A stretch of DNA of 64,000 nt from Salinispirillum marinum. Lineage in GTDB: Bacteria > Pseudomonadota > Gammaproteobacteria > Pseudomonadales > Natronospirillaceae. The stretch lies in NCBI RefSeq assembly GCF_042651565.1, contig NZ_JBHSDF010000002.1; one strand, 5' to 3'. This document shows, piece by piece, positions 44,823 to 51,475 of the stretch. The stretch's first letter is position 1; each line of letters starts with the position of its first letter. The position numbers were made by a program, and so were the translations under genes. The notes under the pieces are model-generated. The model saw only the letters and a list, made by a program, of their open reading frames with translations, had not been told where the DNA came from and ran no database searches.

Positions 44823-45191
44823 ATCATCTTCTCGCTATTGTGTGAAGAATAAGGGCAGACTTACCGCTTAGGGCCGTGATGATCGCTCACAAAACACCCA
44901 GCATGAACAGCAAAGTCATCGGCATGTACTATCAATGAAACGGGGTTCAAAAACAATGGGAAAGAAGGCAATTGAGTAGATAGTTTCCAACGCATATTCC
45001 CAGTTGGCCACGACAGGTGCAAACACAGAATCCTACTGACTTGCGGTGTGGCAAAGCGTGTTGGCCGCAAGGTGGATCCCGTACCGGAACATGAGCTAAA
45101 ACCGCATGGTTGAGATCAAGTCACCCAAGAGGCCGTTGAACTTTGAGTAAAGATTGGCGCCCCTGCTCCTCCTGCCGCGAATAAACGTCCT
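44823..45191. other. Intergenic region
   Basis: 369 bases between the chemoreceptor start and the acetyltransferase stop. I see one hairpin, CTTGCGG (45040-45046) with CCGCAAG (45065-45071), and no credible gene. Confidence 0.5.
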
Positions 45192-45653
45192 TCATCGCGC
45201 AACCGGGATATCAAAATGCAGAACGTCTTCACGAGTGCCGAGCTTGGTATACAGGTTAATCGCGGGTTGGTCATCTTCGTCGGTGTCGGCTTGCACAAAG
45301 ATGACATAGGCGCCGCGTGCAGCGCCTAGTCGCTGCAGCTCTTGAATAAGGCCGGTTGCGATGCCTTGTCGACGACACGATGCACTGACCGCCAAGTCGT
45401 ATATGTAGATCTCACTACGCTGTTGTTCAAATTTGCGCAGTTCGTAGGCCGCCAAGCCACCGACCACGTCATCCCCCTGCCAAGCCACCAAGGCGATGAA
45501 GGTATCGCTGGCCAGCAAGTTTGTCAGGTAGGCGGCATCGGGTGGATGTCCGGTGTAGGTTTCAAAGTCGTCAAAGACTTCACCAAACAAGGTGACCAGT
45601 TTCGCCATGCCATCGAGATCGGCGGGAGTGAGTTGTTGAATGTTGATGGGCAT
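45192..45653 (-). CDS. GNAT acetyltransferase, AAC(3)-I-like
   Basis: 153-aa GNAT protein closely resembling aminoglycoside 3-N-acetyltransferase AAC(3)-I, which inactivates gentamicin with acetyl-CoA. Seen: FEQQRSEIYIYDLAVSASCR, acetyl-CoA loop RRQGIAT, GAYVIFVQAD and YTKLGTREDVLHFDI, each nearly identical to the AAC(3)-I pattern. AGGAG 6 bases upstream of ATG. No integron or attC is nearby; it sits downstream of a membrane-protein gene on the same strand. Actual substrate untested; environmental homologs may act elsewhere. Confidence 0.85.
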   Translation of the reverse strand: MPINIQQLTPADLDGMAKLVTLFGEVFDDFETYTGHPPDAAYLTNLLASDTFIALVAWQGDDVVGGLAAYELRKFEQQRSEIYIYDLAVSASCRRQGIATGLIQELQRLGAARGAYVIFVQADTDEDDQPAINLYTKLGTREDVLHFDIPVAR

Positions 45654-45684
45654 GGCGAACTCCTAACCTGAAATGTTGTTACTA

Positions 45685-46155
45685 TTACCCACGCAGCCTT
45701 ACTAACAAGCGCTGCCATGCATTTGCTTTAGCCACCAGTGCCAGTGCGATTAGGCCTTGCATACCGTTACCCACTATAGGTAAGACATACTGAAGAAACT
45801 CAGCCACATTATGAGGCATCATAAACACTTGCCGAGATAACTGAACAAGGGCGGTAACTAAAAGATAAATACCGAGAAGCTGAATAATGAAGGCTTGCGT
45901 ACCCTGTGGTAGGCGTTTTTGACTGTCTTCTTCAATACTCTGTAGTACTTTACCCGAAAGCCGCCATAACAGCACAACAGCCAAAAGCCCGAGCGCTAAA
46001 AACCCAATGCTGACCCATGGGTAAAGCTCGTGCTGTTCTAGCCTACTAACCGTCGAGAAGAGAACAAAAAGAGTCGAGCCACTGAGCACTAGGTGCACAA
46101 GCAGCCAAAGCGCCAATACCCGTATAGCTATAGCAGTGATCTGTTTGGTTTCCAT
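45685..46155 (-). CDS. Four-helix membrane protein (hypothetical)
   Basis: 156 aa. Seen: four hydrophobic segments (about residues 8-32, 47-66, 88-108, 122-142) with short polar loops; no motif I can name. It lies directly after a fragment of an RDD-family gene and before the acetyltransferase gene. Ribosome site GGAAG is modest. It may once have formed an operon with the RDD protein. Confidence 0.7.
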   Translation of the reverse strand: METKQITAIAIRVLALWLLVHLVLSGSTLFVLFSTVSRLEQHELYPWVSIGFLALGLLAVVLLWRLSGKVLQSIEEDSQKRLPQGTQAFIIQLLGIYLLVTALVQLSRQVFMMPHNVAEFLQYVLPIVGNGMQGLIALALVAKANAWQRLLVRLRG

Positions 46156-46208
46156 GTTTTCTTCCGTTTATGCTTAAGAACACCTCCAAGATAGAGGCGC
46201 TCATCCTG

Positions 46209-46367
46209 TTAAGAACCTGTATGAACCACTACGGTGCCCGCCAGTTTGTCGTGCCATGTTTGATTTTTCGCATCCCAGAGCATCCAGAAAAAACCAAGCA
46301 GCAACGGTATTGTCGAGACGAAATACCTAACATATTGACGCCGGCCCATTCCGGCGCGTGGTTTACA
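46209..46367 (-). pseudogene. RDD-family membrane protein remnant (C-terminal fragment)
   Basis: A 52-codon open frame on the minus strand, bounded upstream by TAA at 46368-46370, encodes GRRQYVRYFVSTIPLLLGF followed by FWMLWDAKNQTWHDKLAGT and VVVHTGS. LLLGF-WML-D-K-QTWHDKLAGTVVV is the C-terminal signature of RDD proteins. The N-terminal two thirds are missing, because nudK ends at 46398. An internal ATG could allow a 46-aa product, but a decayed gene is more likely. Confidence 0.65.
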
Positions 46368-46397
46368 TTATGCCGCCATAGGCATGAAATCAAGCAT

Positions 46398-46982
46398 TCA
46401 GCGCTCACACAAACCATGGAGCTGCGCATACTGTAGCAGCATGATGGTTTTACCGTCTTTGATCTCGCCCGATGCCACCATAGCCATGGCCTGATCAAAT
46501 TTCAGCTCTAACACCTCAATGTTTTCTTGCTCATGGTCCAAGCCGCCACCTGAAGACACCCTCATGTTGTCCGAATATTCCGCTACAAAAAAGTGAACGA
46601 TTTCGGTCACCGACCCCGGTGACATATAGGCTTCAAAGATTTTACGCACGTTATCGACCCGGTAGCCAACCTCTTCTTCAGCTTCTCGTCTTATGCAGTC
46701 TTCCGGATCGTCCTCATCCAGTAAACCGGCACAGGCTTCGATCATTAAGCCATCGGGGTTGCCGTTGACGTACGTCGGCAAACGAAATTGCCGGGTCAGA
46801 ATGACGGTGCCTTTTTGGGGGTTATACAGCAGAATCGTTGCACCATTACCCCGGTCGTACGCCTCACGCTCCTGCTTGCCCCACTCGCCGGACGCATTCA
46901 AATACTCAAACGAATACTTGTTCAGGGTGTACCAATTGTCGGACAGCAGTGTCTTTGTTAAATGCCTGATTCTATCTGTCAT
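46398..46982 (-). CDS. nudK: NUDIX hydrolase, GDP-mannose pyrophosphatase type
   Basis: 194 aa, close to E. coli NudK. Seen: Nudix box region CAGLLDEDDPEDCIRREAEE with EEVGY, then FEAYMSPGSVTEIVHFFVAEYSD and GEIKDGKTIMLLQYAQ, all shared with NudK, which hydrolyses GDP-mannose and related sugar nucleotides. ATG 46982 follows AAGGA; the open frame to 47021 is rejected. Divergent from the toxin-antitoxin pair. Confidence 0.92.
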   Translation of the reverse strand: MTDRIRHLTKTLLSDNWYTLNKYSFEYLNASGEWGKQEREAYDRGNGATILLYNPQKGTVILTRQFRLPTYVNGNPDGLMIEACAGLLDEDDPEDCIRREAEEEVGYRVDNVRKIFEAYMSPGSVTEIVHFFVAEYSDNMRVSSGGGLDHEQENIEVLELKFDQAMAMVASGEIKDGKTIMLLQYAQLHGLCER

Positions 46983-47032
46983 AGGTTCCTTGTTGGCTAA
47001 GGAGTTGGCGGATAATCGCACGATTTAATCAT

Positions 47033-47061
47033 TTCGCCCGACCTACATCATAGACTATAAT
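47033..47061 (+). promoter_or_regulatory. Promoter of the toxin-antitoxin pair
   Basis: -10 TATAAT (47056-47061, consensus), with a weak -35 TTCGCC 17 bases upstream. The start codon of the antitoxin is 31 bases downstream. Confidence 0.5.
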
Positions 47062-47091
47062 TTTTCGTGACTTTGAGAGAGGGCTCCAGCC

Positions 47092-47334
47092 ATGCAAACA
47101 TTAACAGCAAACGACGCCAAACGAAATTTTGGCGAGCTACTTCTCAGCGCCCAACGAGAGCCGGTCATCATCAGTAAAAACAGCAAAAATGCGGTTGTTG
47201 TCATGTCCATGAAAGACTTTGAAGAGTTAGAGGCGATGAAGCTCGACTACCTCAAACACTATTTTGAATCCGCAAAAAAAGACTTAGACAGTGGTGCGAC
47301 GGTTGATGGTGCTACTTTTCTAAACGCTCTTTGA
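47092..47334 (+). CDS. Phd/YefM-family antitoxin
   Basis: 80-aa antitoxin. Seen: N-terminal DNA-binding fold TANDAKRNFGELLLSAQREPVIISKNSKNAVVVMSMKDFEEL (only the pattern is quoted: R-NFG-LL, P-II-K--K--VV-MS--DFEEL), then a C-terminal toxin-binding tail. First gene of a bicistronic type II module; it should bind its own promoter and neutralise the ParE-like toxin 13 bases downstream. Confidence 0.9.
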   Translation: MQTLTANDAKRNFGELLLSAQREPVIISKNSKNAVVVMSMKDFEELEAMKLDYLKHYFESAKKDLDSGATVDGATFLNAL

Positions 47335-47347
47335 TTGCTCCTCAAAC

Positions 47348-47662
47348 ATGCAAAACAAACAGTACAAGCTCAGCCGATTAGCGCAAGCCCACCTGCTTCA
47401 GATAAAAAGTTACACCGTCGAAAATTTCGGCGAGCCACAATGGCATAAATATAAAGCCACATTACTTTTGGGTTTTCAGACTTTAGCTGACAACCCGGAT
47501 TTGGGCAGACGTTGTGATGACGTTTTCCACAACGGATTTTACTTTCCGATCGGCAAACATATGGCCTACTACACCAAAGAGACCGACTTCATCCTGATTG
47601 TCGCTGTATTAGGGCAATCTCAGCTACCGCAGAAACACTTAACGCAATGGCACACTAGGTAG
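47348..47662 (+). CDS. ParE/RelE-superfamily toxin
   Basis: 104-aa toxin of the ParE group. Seen: YKLSRLAQAHLLQIKSYTVENFG, then LADNPDLGRRCDD and YFPIGKHMAYYTKET, the ParE-like order of helices and strands; catalytic RelE residues are not evident, so a gyrase target is more likely than ribosomal cleavage. Its partner is Phd/YefM-like rather than ParD-like. Its end overlaps by 8 bases the convergent ParD-like relic. Confidence 0.88.
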   Translation: MQNKQYKLSRLAQAHLLQIKSYTVENFGEPQWHKYKATLLLGFQTLADNPDLGRRCDDVFHNGFYFPIGKHMAYYTKETDFILIVAVLGQSQLPQKHLTQWHTR

Positions 47663-47825
47663 TCCTCGCACTGCTCATTTTATGGCCCGCCGCTTTGATA
47701 GAAGACATATCCAGCGGCTTAGACTCTCCACTTGACTCACCCTCAACCAGCGCCTGCCTAAGAACGGCAAGACGATTTTTAGCCTGCTGATCAGTCGAGG
47801 TGATGGTTTTGCGATGCATACTCAT
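47655..47825 (-). CDS. Internally shortened ParD-like antitoxin (56 aa)
   Basis: Small gene with AGGAG 8 bases before ATG 47825. The product starts MSMHRKTITSTDQQ, like the first strand of ParD ribbon-helix-helix proteins, and passes directly to RLAVLRQALVEGESSGESK and PLDM, like their C-terminal toxin-binding segment. About 35-45 residues of the DNA-binding helices are missing in frame compared with full ParD. A perfect palindrome at 47851-47867 precedes it. It is tail-to-tail with the ParE-like toxin. Either a deletion relic or an orphan neutralising peptide. Confidence 0.65.
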   Translation of the reverse strand: MSMHRKTITSTDQQAKNRLAVLRQALVEGESSGESKPLDMSSIKAAGHKMSSARTT

Positions 47826-47850
47826 AGCTGGCGCTCCTGATACGGCAGAA

Positions 47851-47867
47851 GTATGAAAATATCATAC
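47851..47867 (-). promoter_or_regulatory. Palindromic operator/promoter of the short ParD-like gene
   Basis: GTATGA (47851-47856) and TCATAC (47862-47867) form perfect 6-bp arms with a 5-base spacer, overlapping a possible minus-strand -10 (TATGAT). Placement 26 bases before the start fits antitoxin autoregulation. Confidence 0.45.
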
Positions 47868-48087
47868 ACCCTTAATGTATTGAATCATCGGCACCTTCCG
47901 AGTACTGCCCGACGAGTTGCAGAAGGAACACCCATCATCAATGTCGTGTGGACTCATCGCTCGCATAGCGGTCGATAACCGATACAAATGGAAGGGTTTT
48001 GACGAGTGGTTGCGAGGCTTTGGCAAACAGCTCATATGCTCACTGTGCATATTAAACGGCGAACAACCTCGCTATATTTTCTGGAAA

Positions 48088-48142
48088 TGCAGAATCAATG
48101 ACTCTGACCCTTAAGATTGCAGAATCAATAACTTTAACCCCT
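48088..48142. repeat. Two imperfect 25-bp direct repeats
   Basis: TGCAGAATCAATGACTCTGA (48088 on) and TGCAGAATCAATAACTTTAA (48118 on) repeat with a 30-base period, each followed by CCC. Similar AGAATCAATGACTCTGACC strings flank IS200-like/REP-associated transposase genes in many proteobacteria, from memory. No transposase is left here. The surrounding gap (47868-48153) otherwise holds no convincing gene. Confidence 0.55.
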
Positions 48143-48153
48143 TTGGCTTCTTG

Positions 48154-49008
48154 TTATAAAAGTTCACTTCGCATAGCAGACAAGTACGCGAAATGCCTAA
48201 ACTCATCTGGTATAGACTTACCCACTGATAGCTCTTGGTAGGCAAATTTCAGAGCGCAAGTACCTAAAGCAGCAACATTCAGTCCTTGAACATATGGTTG
48301 ATAATTTTCAGGTAGGTAGTCTTTTATTAACGCTCCAGCGCCTGCAACTCCAAACCAAGGGTCTGTTGCAACAGATGTGAGTGAACGCTTAACACGCTGG
48401 AATTTAGTCTCTTTCATGACCCTGTTGAAGTCATTCAAATCACGATGCAGCTTGTTGAGTGCTTTGTTTTTTCTTTTTGGGATATCTTGCGATGACATTA
48501 TTTGATCGACTATTGAGTCCATTGAGTCACGCAATGCTAGTAATTCAGCATTCCTGCGCATTTTGAACTCGACAACTTCTGGAAGAGGAACAACAGCAGC
48601 TGGAATTTGCACAGCGTCATACAGTTCAAACTCAAGGCAACCTTGTCTTTTCGAGTATTCTTGAGGAACGATTAGCCTTTGTGTAGGCTGGGCAATACTC
48701 CACTCTTTATCTTTGACTTTATTATTCTGTTCAAAAGCAACCATTTGCGAGGCGATAAATAACAACCCATTTTCATGTGCTTCCATTCTTTGGAATCTGA
48801 CCTCGGTAGATGTGGCGATTCCCTCTTGTATTAGAAATTCAATATCAGGGCCACCGCCGACATGAATCATATTATTTACGGGATAATCGATCTTATCCCA
48901 AAACAAAAGATACTTGCGAAGATTTACAGCTTCAACACCTCCCGCTAGCTGAAGACCGCCACCATCCAGCATCCTATAGTTTGGTGTGATAATTATACCG
49001 CGTTCCAT
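48154..49008 (-). CDS. DUF6236-like protein, probable accessory gene
   Basis: 284 aa. Seen: N-terminal MERGIIITPNYRMLDGGGLQ, then LRKYLLFWDKIDYPVNNMIHVGGGPDIEFL and WSIAQPTQRLIVPQ. The pattern RKYLLFWDKID-P-NN-IH-G-GPDI-FL is that of proteins I recall as DUF6236; function unknown. The C-terminal part has a helix-rich region (about 150-215) and a hydrophobic glycine-rich stretch near residue 220. The gene is AT-richer than its neighbours, as in transferred genes. A large palindrome (49032-49077) lies just upstream. GAGG is 4 bases before ATG. Confidence 0.7.
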   Translation of the reverse strand: MERGIIITPNYRMLDGGGLQLAGGVEAVNLRKYLLFWDKIDYPVNNMIHVGGGPDIEFLIQEGIATSTEVRFQRMEAHENGLLFIASQMVAFEQNNKVKDKEWSIAQPTQRLIVPQEYSKRQGCLEFELYDAVQIPAAVVPLPEVVEFKMRRNAELLALRDSMDSIVDQIMSSQDIPKRKNKALNKLHRDLNDFNRVMKETKFQRVKRSLTSVATDPWFGVAGAGALIKDYLPENYQPYVQGLNVAALGTCALKFAYQELSVGKSIPDEFRHFAYLSAMRSELL

Positions 49009-49031
49009 AATGCCTCTTCACTTGTATAACT

Positions 49032-49077
49032 ATTAAGCGGTTATAGCCGCAGCTGAGCTGCCGTATAATCGCTTAAT
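49032..49077. repeat. Large near-perfect palindrome upstream of the DUF6236-like gene
   Basis: 14-bp arms ATTAAGCGGTTATA (49032-49045) and TATAATCGCTTAAT (49064-49077) differ at one position, and the centre holds a second palindrome GCAGCT-G-AGCTGC (49049-49061). The left edge is 24 bases from the start codon of the minus-strand gene. It could be an operator, a leader hairpin or a mobile-element end. Confidence 0.65.
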
Positions 49078-49202
49078 TGAAAAATGGGTCCATCTTGCGT
49101 ACAAACCTAACGAAACTAACCCTAACGCATTGTTTTAAGAAGCTTTTTGAGGATATACCCCAAAAAAACACGCATCACATTTACGTCAGCTTAGCAGAAA
49201 AA

Positions 49203-49216
49203 CGTGCATGTGCACG
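49203..49216. repeat. 14-bp palindrome
   Basis: CGTGCA-TG-TGCACG, perfect. It lies in the 49009-49371 gap, between the DUF6236-like gene and the mutarotase gene. Confidence 0.5.
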
Positions 49217-49258
49217 CTGAAAGGTTTGATTATCGTCAGGTGGTGCGAAGTTCAGGCA

Positions 49259-49334
49259 ATGGACGCAGGGGTATGCCTCAAGGCGCGCCTTCCGGCCTGC
49301 CGCGAAGCGCCGGAGGCATACGCCGAGAGTCCAT
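49259..49334. repeat. REP/MITE-like hairpin
   Basis: Outer arms ATGGAC (49259-49264) and GTCCAT (49329-49334) and inner arms GTATGCCTC (49271-49279) and GAGGCATAC (49313-49321), with GGCGC/GCGCC further in, make a long imperfect stem. High GC compared with the flanks. No gene is evident in the gap 49078-49371; open frames crossing it lack any family signature. Confidence 0.55.
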
Positions 49335-49371
49335 GCCGGGACGTTGGCGAGGTTACGCCAACCCAGAGCCC

Positions 49372-50247
49372 TCAATACCCGACGGTGGTGCTGATGGTGT
49401 GGCTTTCCCACGGCGCTAACAAGCGCTTATCCGGCCCGGCATTCGCAGCTTCCAAACACACCATATGCTGATAGCCGTTGGCCGGGAATTGGCTCAGGGT
49501 CGTGCTTTTTTCCGGGCCTGGGTTCCACACCACTAGGGCAGAGCAGCCATTGCGGGTTATGGCGAGGTCTTTCTTACCGGCGCTGCTCAAGCGCACGGGG
49601 CCAGCGTACTGGTAGTAAATGCGGTCTACTTCTTGAGTGATCGTAAGCGGGCCGGGTTGGCCGGGGCGGTCCTCGTCGGTCAGTTTATCGAGGTAGCGCA
49701 CGCTGGTTAGGCCATGTATTTCTGCGCTGGCGATGTCGCTAACCGGCAAATAAGTGTGCAGGGCTTGGCTCAGCAGTTGTGGTTCGTTGCCGATGTTGCG
49801 CGTGGTGAGGTGCACGGCCAAACTGCGGCCCAATACAAATTCTACGCTCACGGCCCAGCGTTCTTCGGGCAGCAAAGAATTTAGGGTTTCCGGCGGGATA
49901 GACATTTGCACCCGTACTTGCTGGTGTTCCACGGTCACGCTGTCGAGTTGCCAGTCGGCAGTGCGGGCCACGCCGTGCGCGGGCGCGCCCATCCGGTCGT
50001 TACCAAACCACGGCCAGCAAATGGGTATGCCGCCGCGTAAGGCGGTGCCGGGCTTCTGTTCGTCCACCGGGCTCATCCACAGCAGGTCGTCTTCGCCAGA
50101 GGGACGGCAACTCACAAGATGCGCGCCAGTCATGGCTATTCGCGCGCTGACGTTGGGGTGTTCAATGGTCAAGATAACACGGCCATGAGCATTGGTGTCG
50201 TAGGTGATGCCGTTCGGTAGCGGCGGAGTTGCAGCGCTGTCGGTCAT
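49372..50247 (-). CDS. D-hexose-6-phosphate mutarotase (YeaD-like)
   Basis: Aldose-1-epimerase-fold enzyme interconverting anomers of glucose-6-phosphate. Seen (291 aa): SPVDEQKPGTALRGGIPICWPWFGND and APAHGVARTADW, the YeaD signatures, with catalytic His in AHGVAR and in QALHTYLP, and the catalytic Glu likely in VCLEAAN. ATG overlaps the aminotransferase stop (ATGA), so the two are co-translated although their functions are not obviously linked. Confidence 0.9.
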   Translation of the reverse strand: MTDSAATPPLPNGITYDTNAHGRVILTIEHPNVSARIAMTGAHLVSCRPSGEDDLLWMSPVDEQKPGTALRGGIPICWPWFGNDRMGAPAHGVARTADWQLDSVTVEHQQVRVQMSIPPETLNSLLPEERWAVSVEFVLGRSLAVHLTTRNIGNEPQLLSQALHTYLPVSDIASAEIHGLTSVRYLDKLTDEDRPGQPGPLTITQEVDRIYYQYAGPVRLSSAGKKDLAITRNGCSALVVWNPGPEKSTTLSQFPANGYQHMVCLEAANAGPDKRLLAPWESHTISTTVGY

Positions 50248-51410
50248 AAACCCTCCACAAATTGCGCAATGCGCGCCAAGGCTTCTTTTAAGCGTTCTGG
50301 TTCACACGTATAGGCGAAGCGCACGTAATGATTGGGGTGGGTGCCGCCAAAGTCATCACCGGGGGTAACGGCGACATGATGCTCGGCCAGCAGGCGTTCA
50401 CAGAAGGTCAGTGCATCCAAGCCCGTGTGCGAGATGTCGGCATACAAATAGAACGCGCCCTGCCCGGCAACGGGTAAGGTAAAGCCCAATTCGGTTAGCC
50501 CGGCTTGCAAACAGGTGCGGCGTTCCGCAAAGGCGGCGACCCGGGTGGCGTATTCTTCGTCCATATCCGGCTGTAAAGCGCGTAATGCGGCGTATTGCGA
50601 TACCGTCGGCGGGGCCAGGAAGAGGTTTTGGCACAGCCGGTTGGCGGCATCTATGGCGTGTTCCGGCACTACGCACCAGCCCAAGCGCCAACCCGTCATG
50701 CCATAGTATTTGGAGAAGCTGTTGATTACCCAAGCCTCGTCGGTGAATTCCAGAATGGAATGCGAGCGCTCGCCGGTGTAGTTCAGCCCTTGGTAAATTT
50801 CATCCACAATTAAGTGTGCATCGCGCTGCATGCACCATAGGTTAAGCGCTTGCAGTTCTTCCCGGCGCAGCACTTTACCGGTTGGGTTGGCGGGGCTGGC
50901 AACCAGTAAAGCGCGGGTTTCTTCTGTCCAATGTTCAGACAGCCATGGGGTATCCAGCGTGAAGCCCTGCTCCACCGGCAAGGGCGCGCAGTGAGTGTGG
51001 ATGTTCAGCAGCGCCGCAATGTGCCGGTTGCACGGGTAACCGGGCTCAGGGAGCAACAAGGTTTGTTGAGGGTCGAGCGTTAGGCTCAGTACCACTTGCA
51101 GCGCGCCCGATGCACCGGGGGTAAGAATAAAGCGTTCTGGCGCGACCTGAATGCCATAACGGCGTTGGTAACTGGCAGCCAATGCGTGTTGTAGGTCGGG
51201 AATGCCCGTCGACGGGGTGTAAAAGGTTTTTCCGGCGGCTAAGGCGGCTTGTCCGGCGTCAACCACGCGCTGCGGCGTCGGAAAGTCTGGCTCGCCCACT
51301 TCAAGGTGAATCACATCATGGCCTGCGGCCATCAGCCGATGGGCGGTGCCCAGTATGTGCATGACCTGAAAGGCGGCCACCTGTTGCTCTCGTTGTGCCA
51401 ATGCGGGCAT
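50244..51410 (-). CDS. PLP-dependent aminotransferase, class I/II
   Basis: 388-aa fold-type I aminotransferase. Seen: VIHLEVGEPDFPTP, the PLP lysine in NSFSKYYGMTGWRLGW, Asn in SPANPTGK, Asp/Tyr in IVDEIYQGL, and the substrate Arg in HYVRFAYT. ATG 51410 has AGGAG 7 bases upstream; the open frame to 51449 is rejected. An aminotransferase gene occupies the same position next to dksA/gluQ/cbrA in Pseudomonas. Amino-donor specificity is not determined. Confidence 0.9.
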   Translation of the reverse strand: MPALAQREQQVAAFQVMHILGTAHRLMAAGHDVIHLEVGEPDFPTPQRVVDAGQAALAAGKTFYTPSTGIPDLQHALAASYQRRYGIQVAPERFILTPGASGALQVVLSLTLDPQQTLLLPEPGYPCNRHIAALLNIHTHCAPLPVEQGFTLDTPWLSEHWTEETRALLVASPANPTGKVLRREELQALNLWCMQRDAHLIVDEIYQGLNYTGERSHSILEFTDEAWVINSFSKYYGMTGWRLGWCVVPEHAIDAANRLCQNLFLAPPTVSQYAALRALQPDMDEEYATRVAAFAERRTCLQAGLTELGFTLPVAGQGAFYLYADISHTGLDALTFCERLLAEHHVAVTPGDDFGGTHPNHYVRFAYTCEPERLKEALARIAQFVEGL

Positions 51411-51475
51411 GCGGGTACTCCTCTCAACCACAGACGCTTGTATGCGCATCCTACCAGCGGGTAAACTCTCTCGCC

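Noticed and set aside
44880..44930. GCCGATGA on the minus strand before the second chemoreceptor, as a sigma28 -10 element
   Set aside because: The matching TAAA-type -35 is absent at the required distance, so a flagellar-type promoter is not supported.
46170..46498. Open frames on both strands over the RDD remnant
   Set aside because: They are out of frame with the recognisable RDD segment and lack family features; the true coding trace is the 46209-46367 minus-strand frame.
47917..48114. 65-codon plus-strand frame upstream of the direct repeats
   Set aside because: No recognisable domain, it ends inside the repeat unit, and no ribosome site precedes it.
49032..49077. Palindrome as an integron attC site
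   Set aside because: The GTTRRRY core and its inverse-core partner are not present in the expected positions, and no integrase is nearby.
49181..49471. Three overlapping frames across the palindromic gap
   Set aside because: Their length follows from the GC-rich hairpin; no Shine-Dalgarno and no conserved motif.
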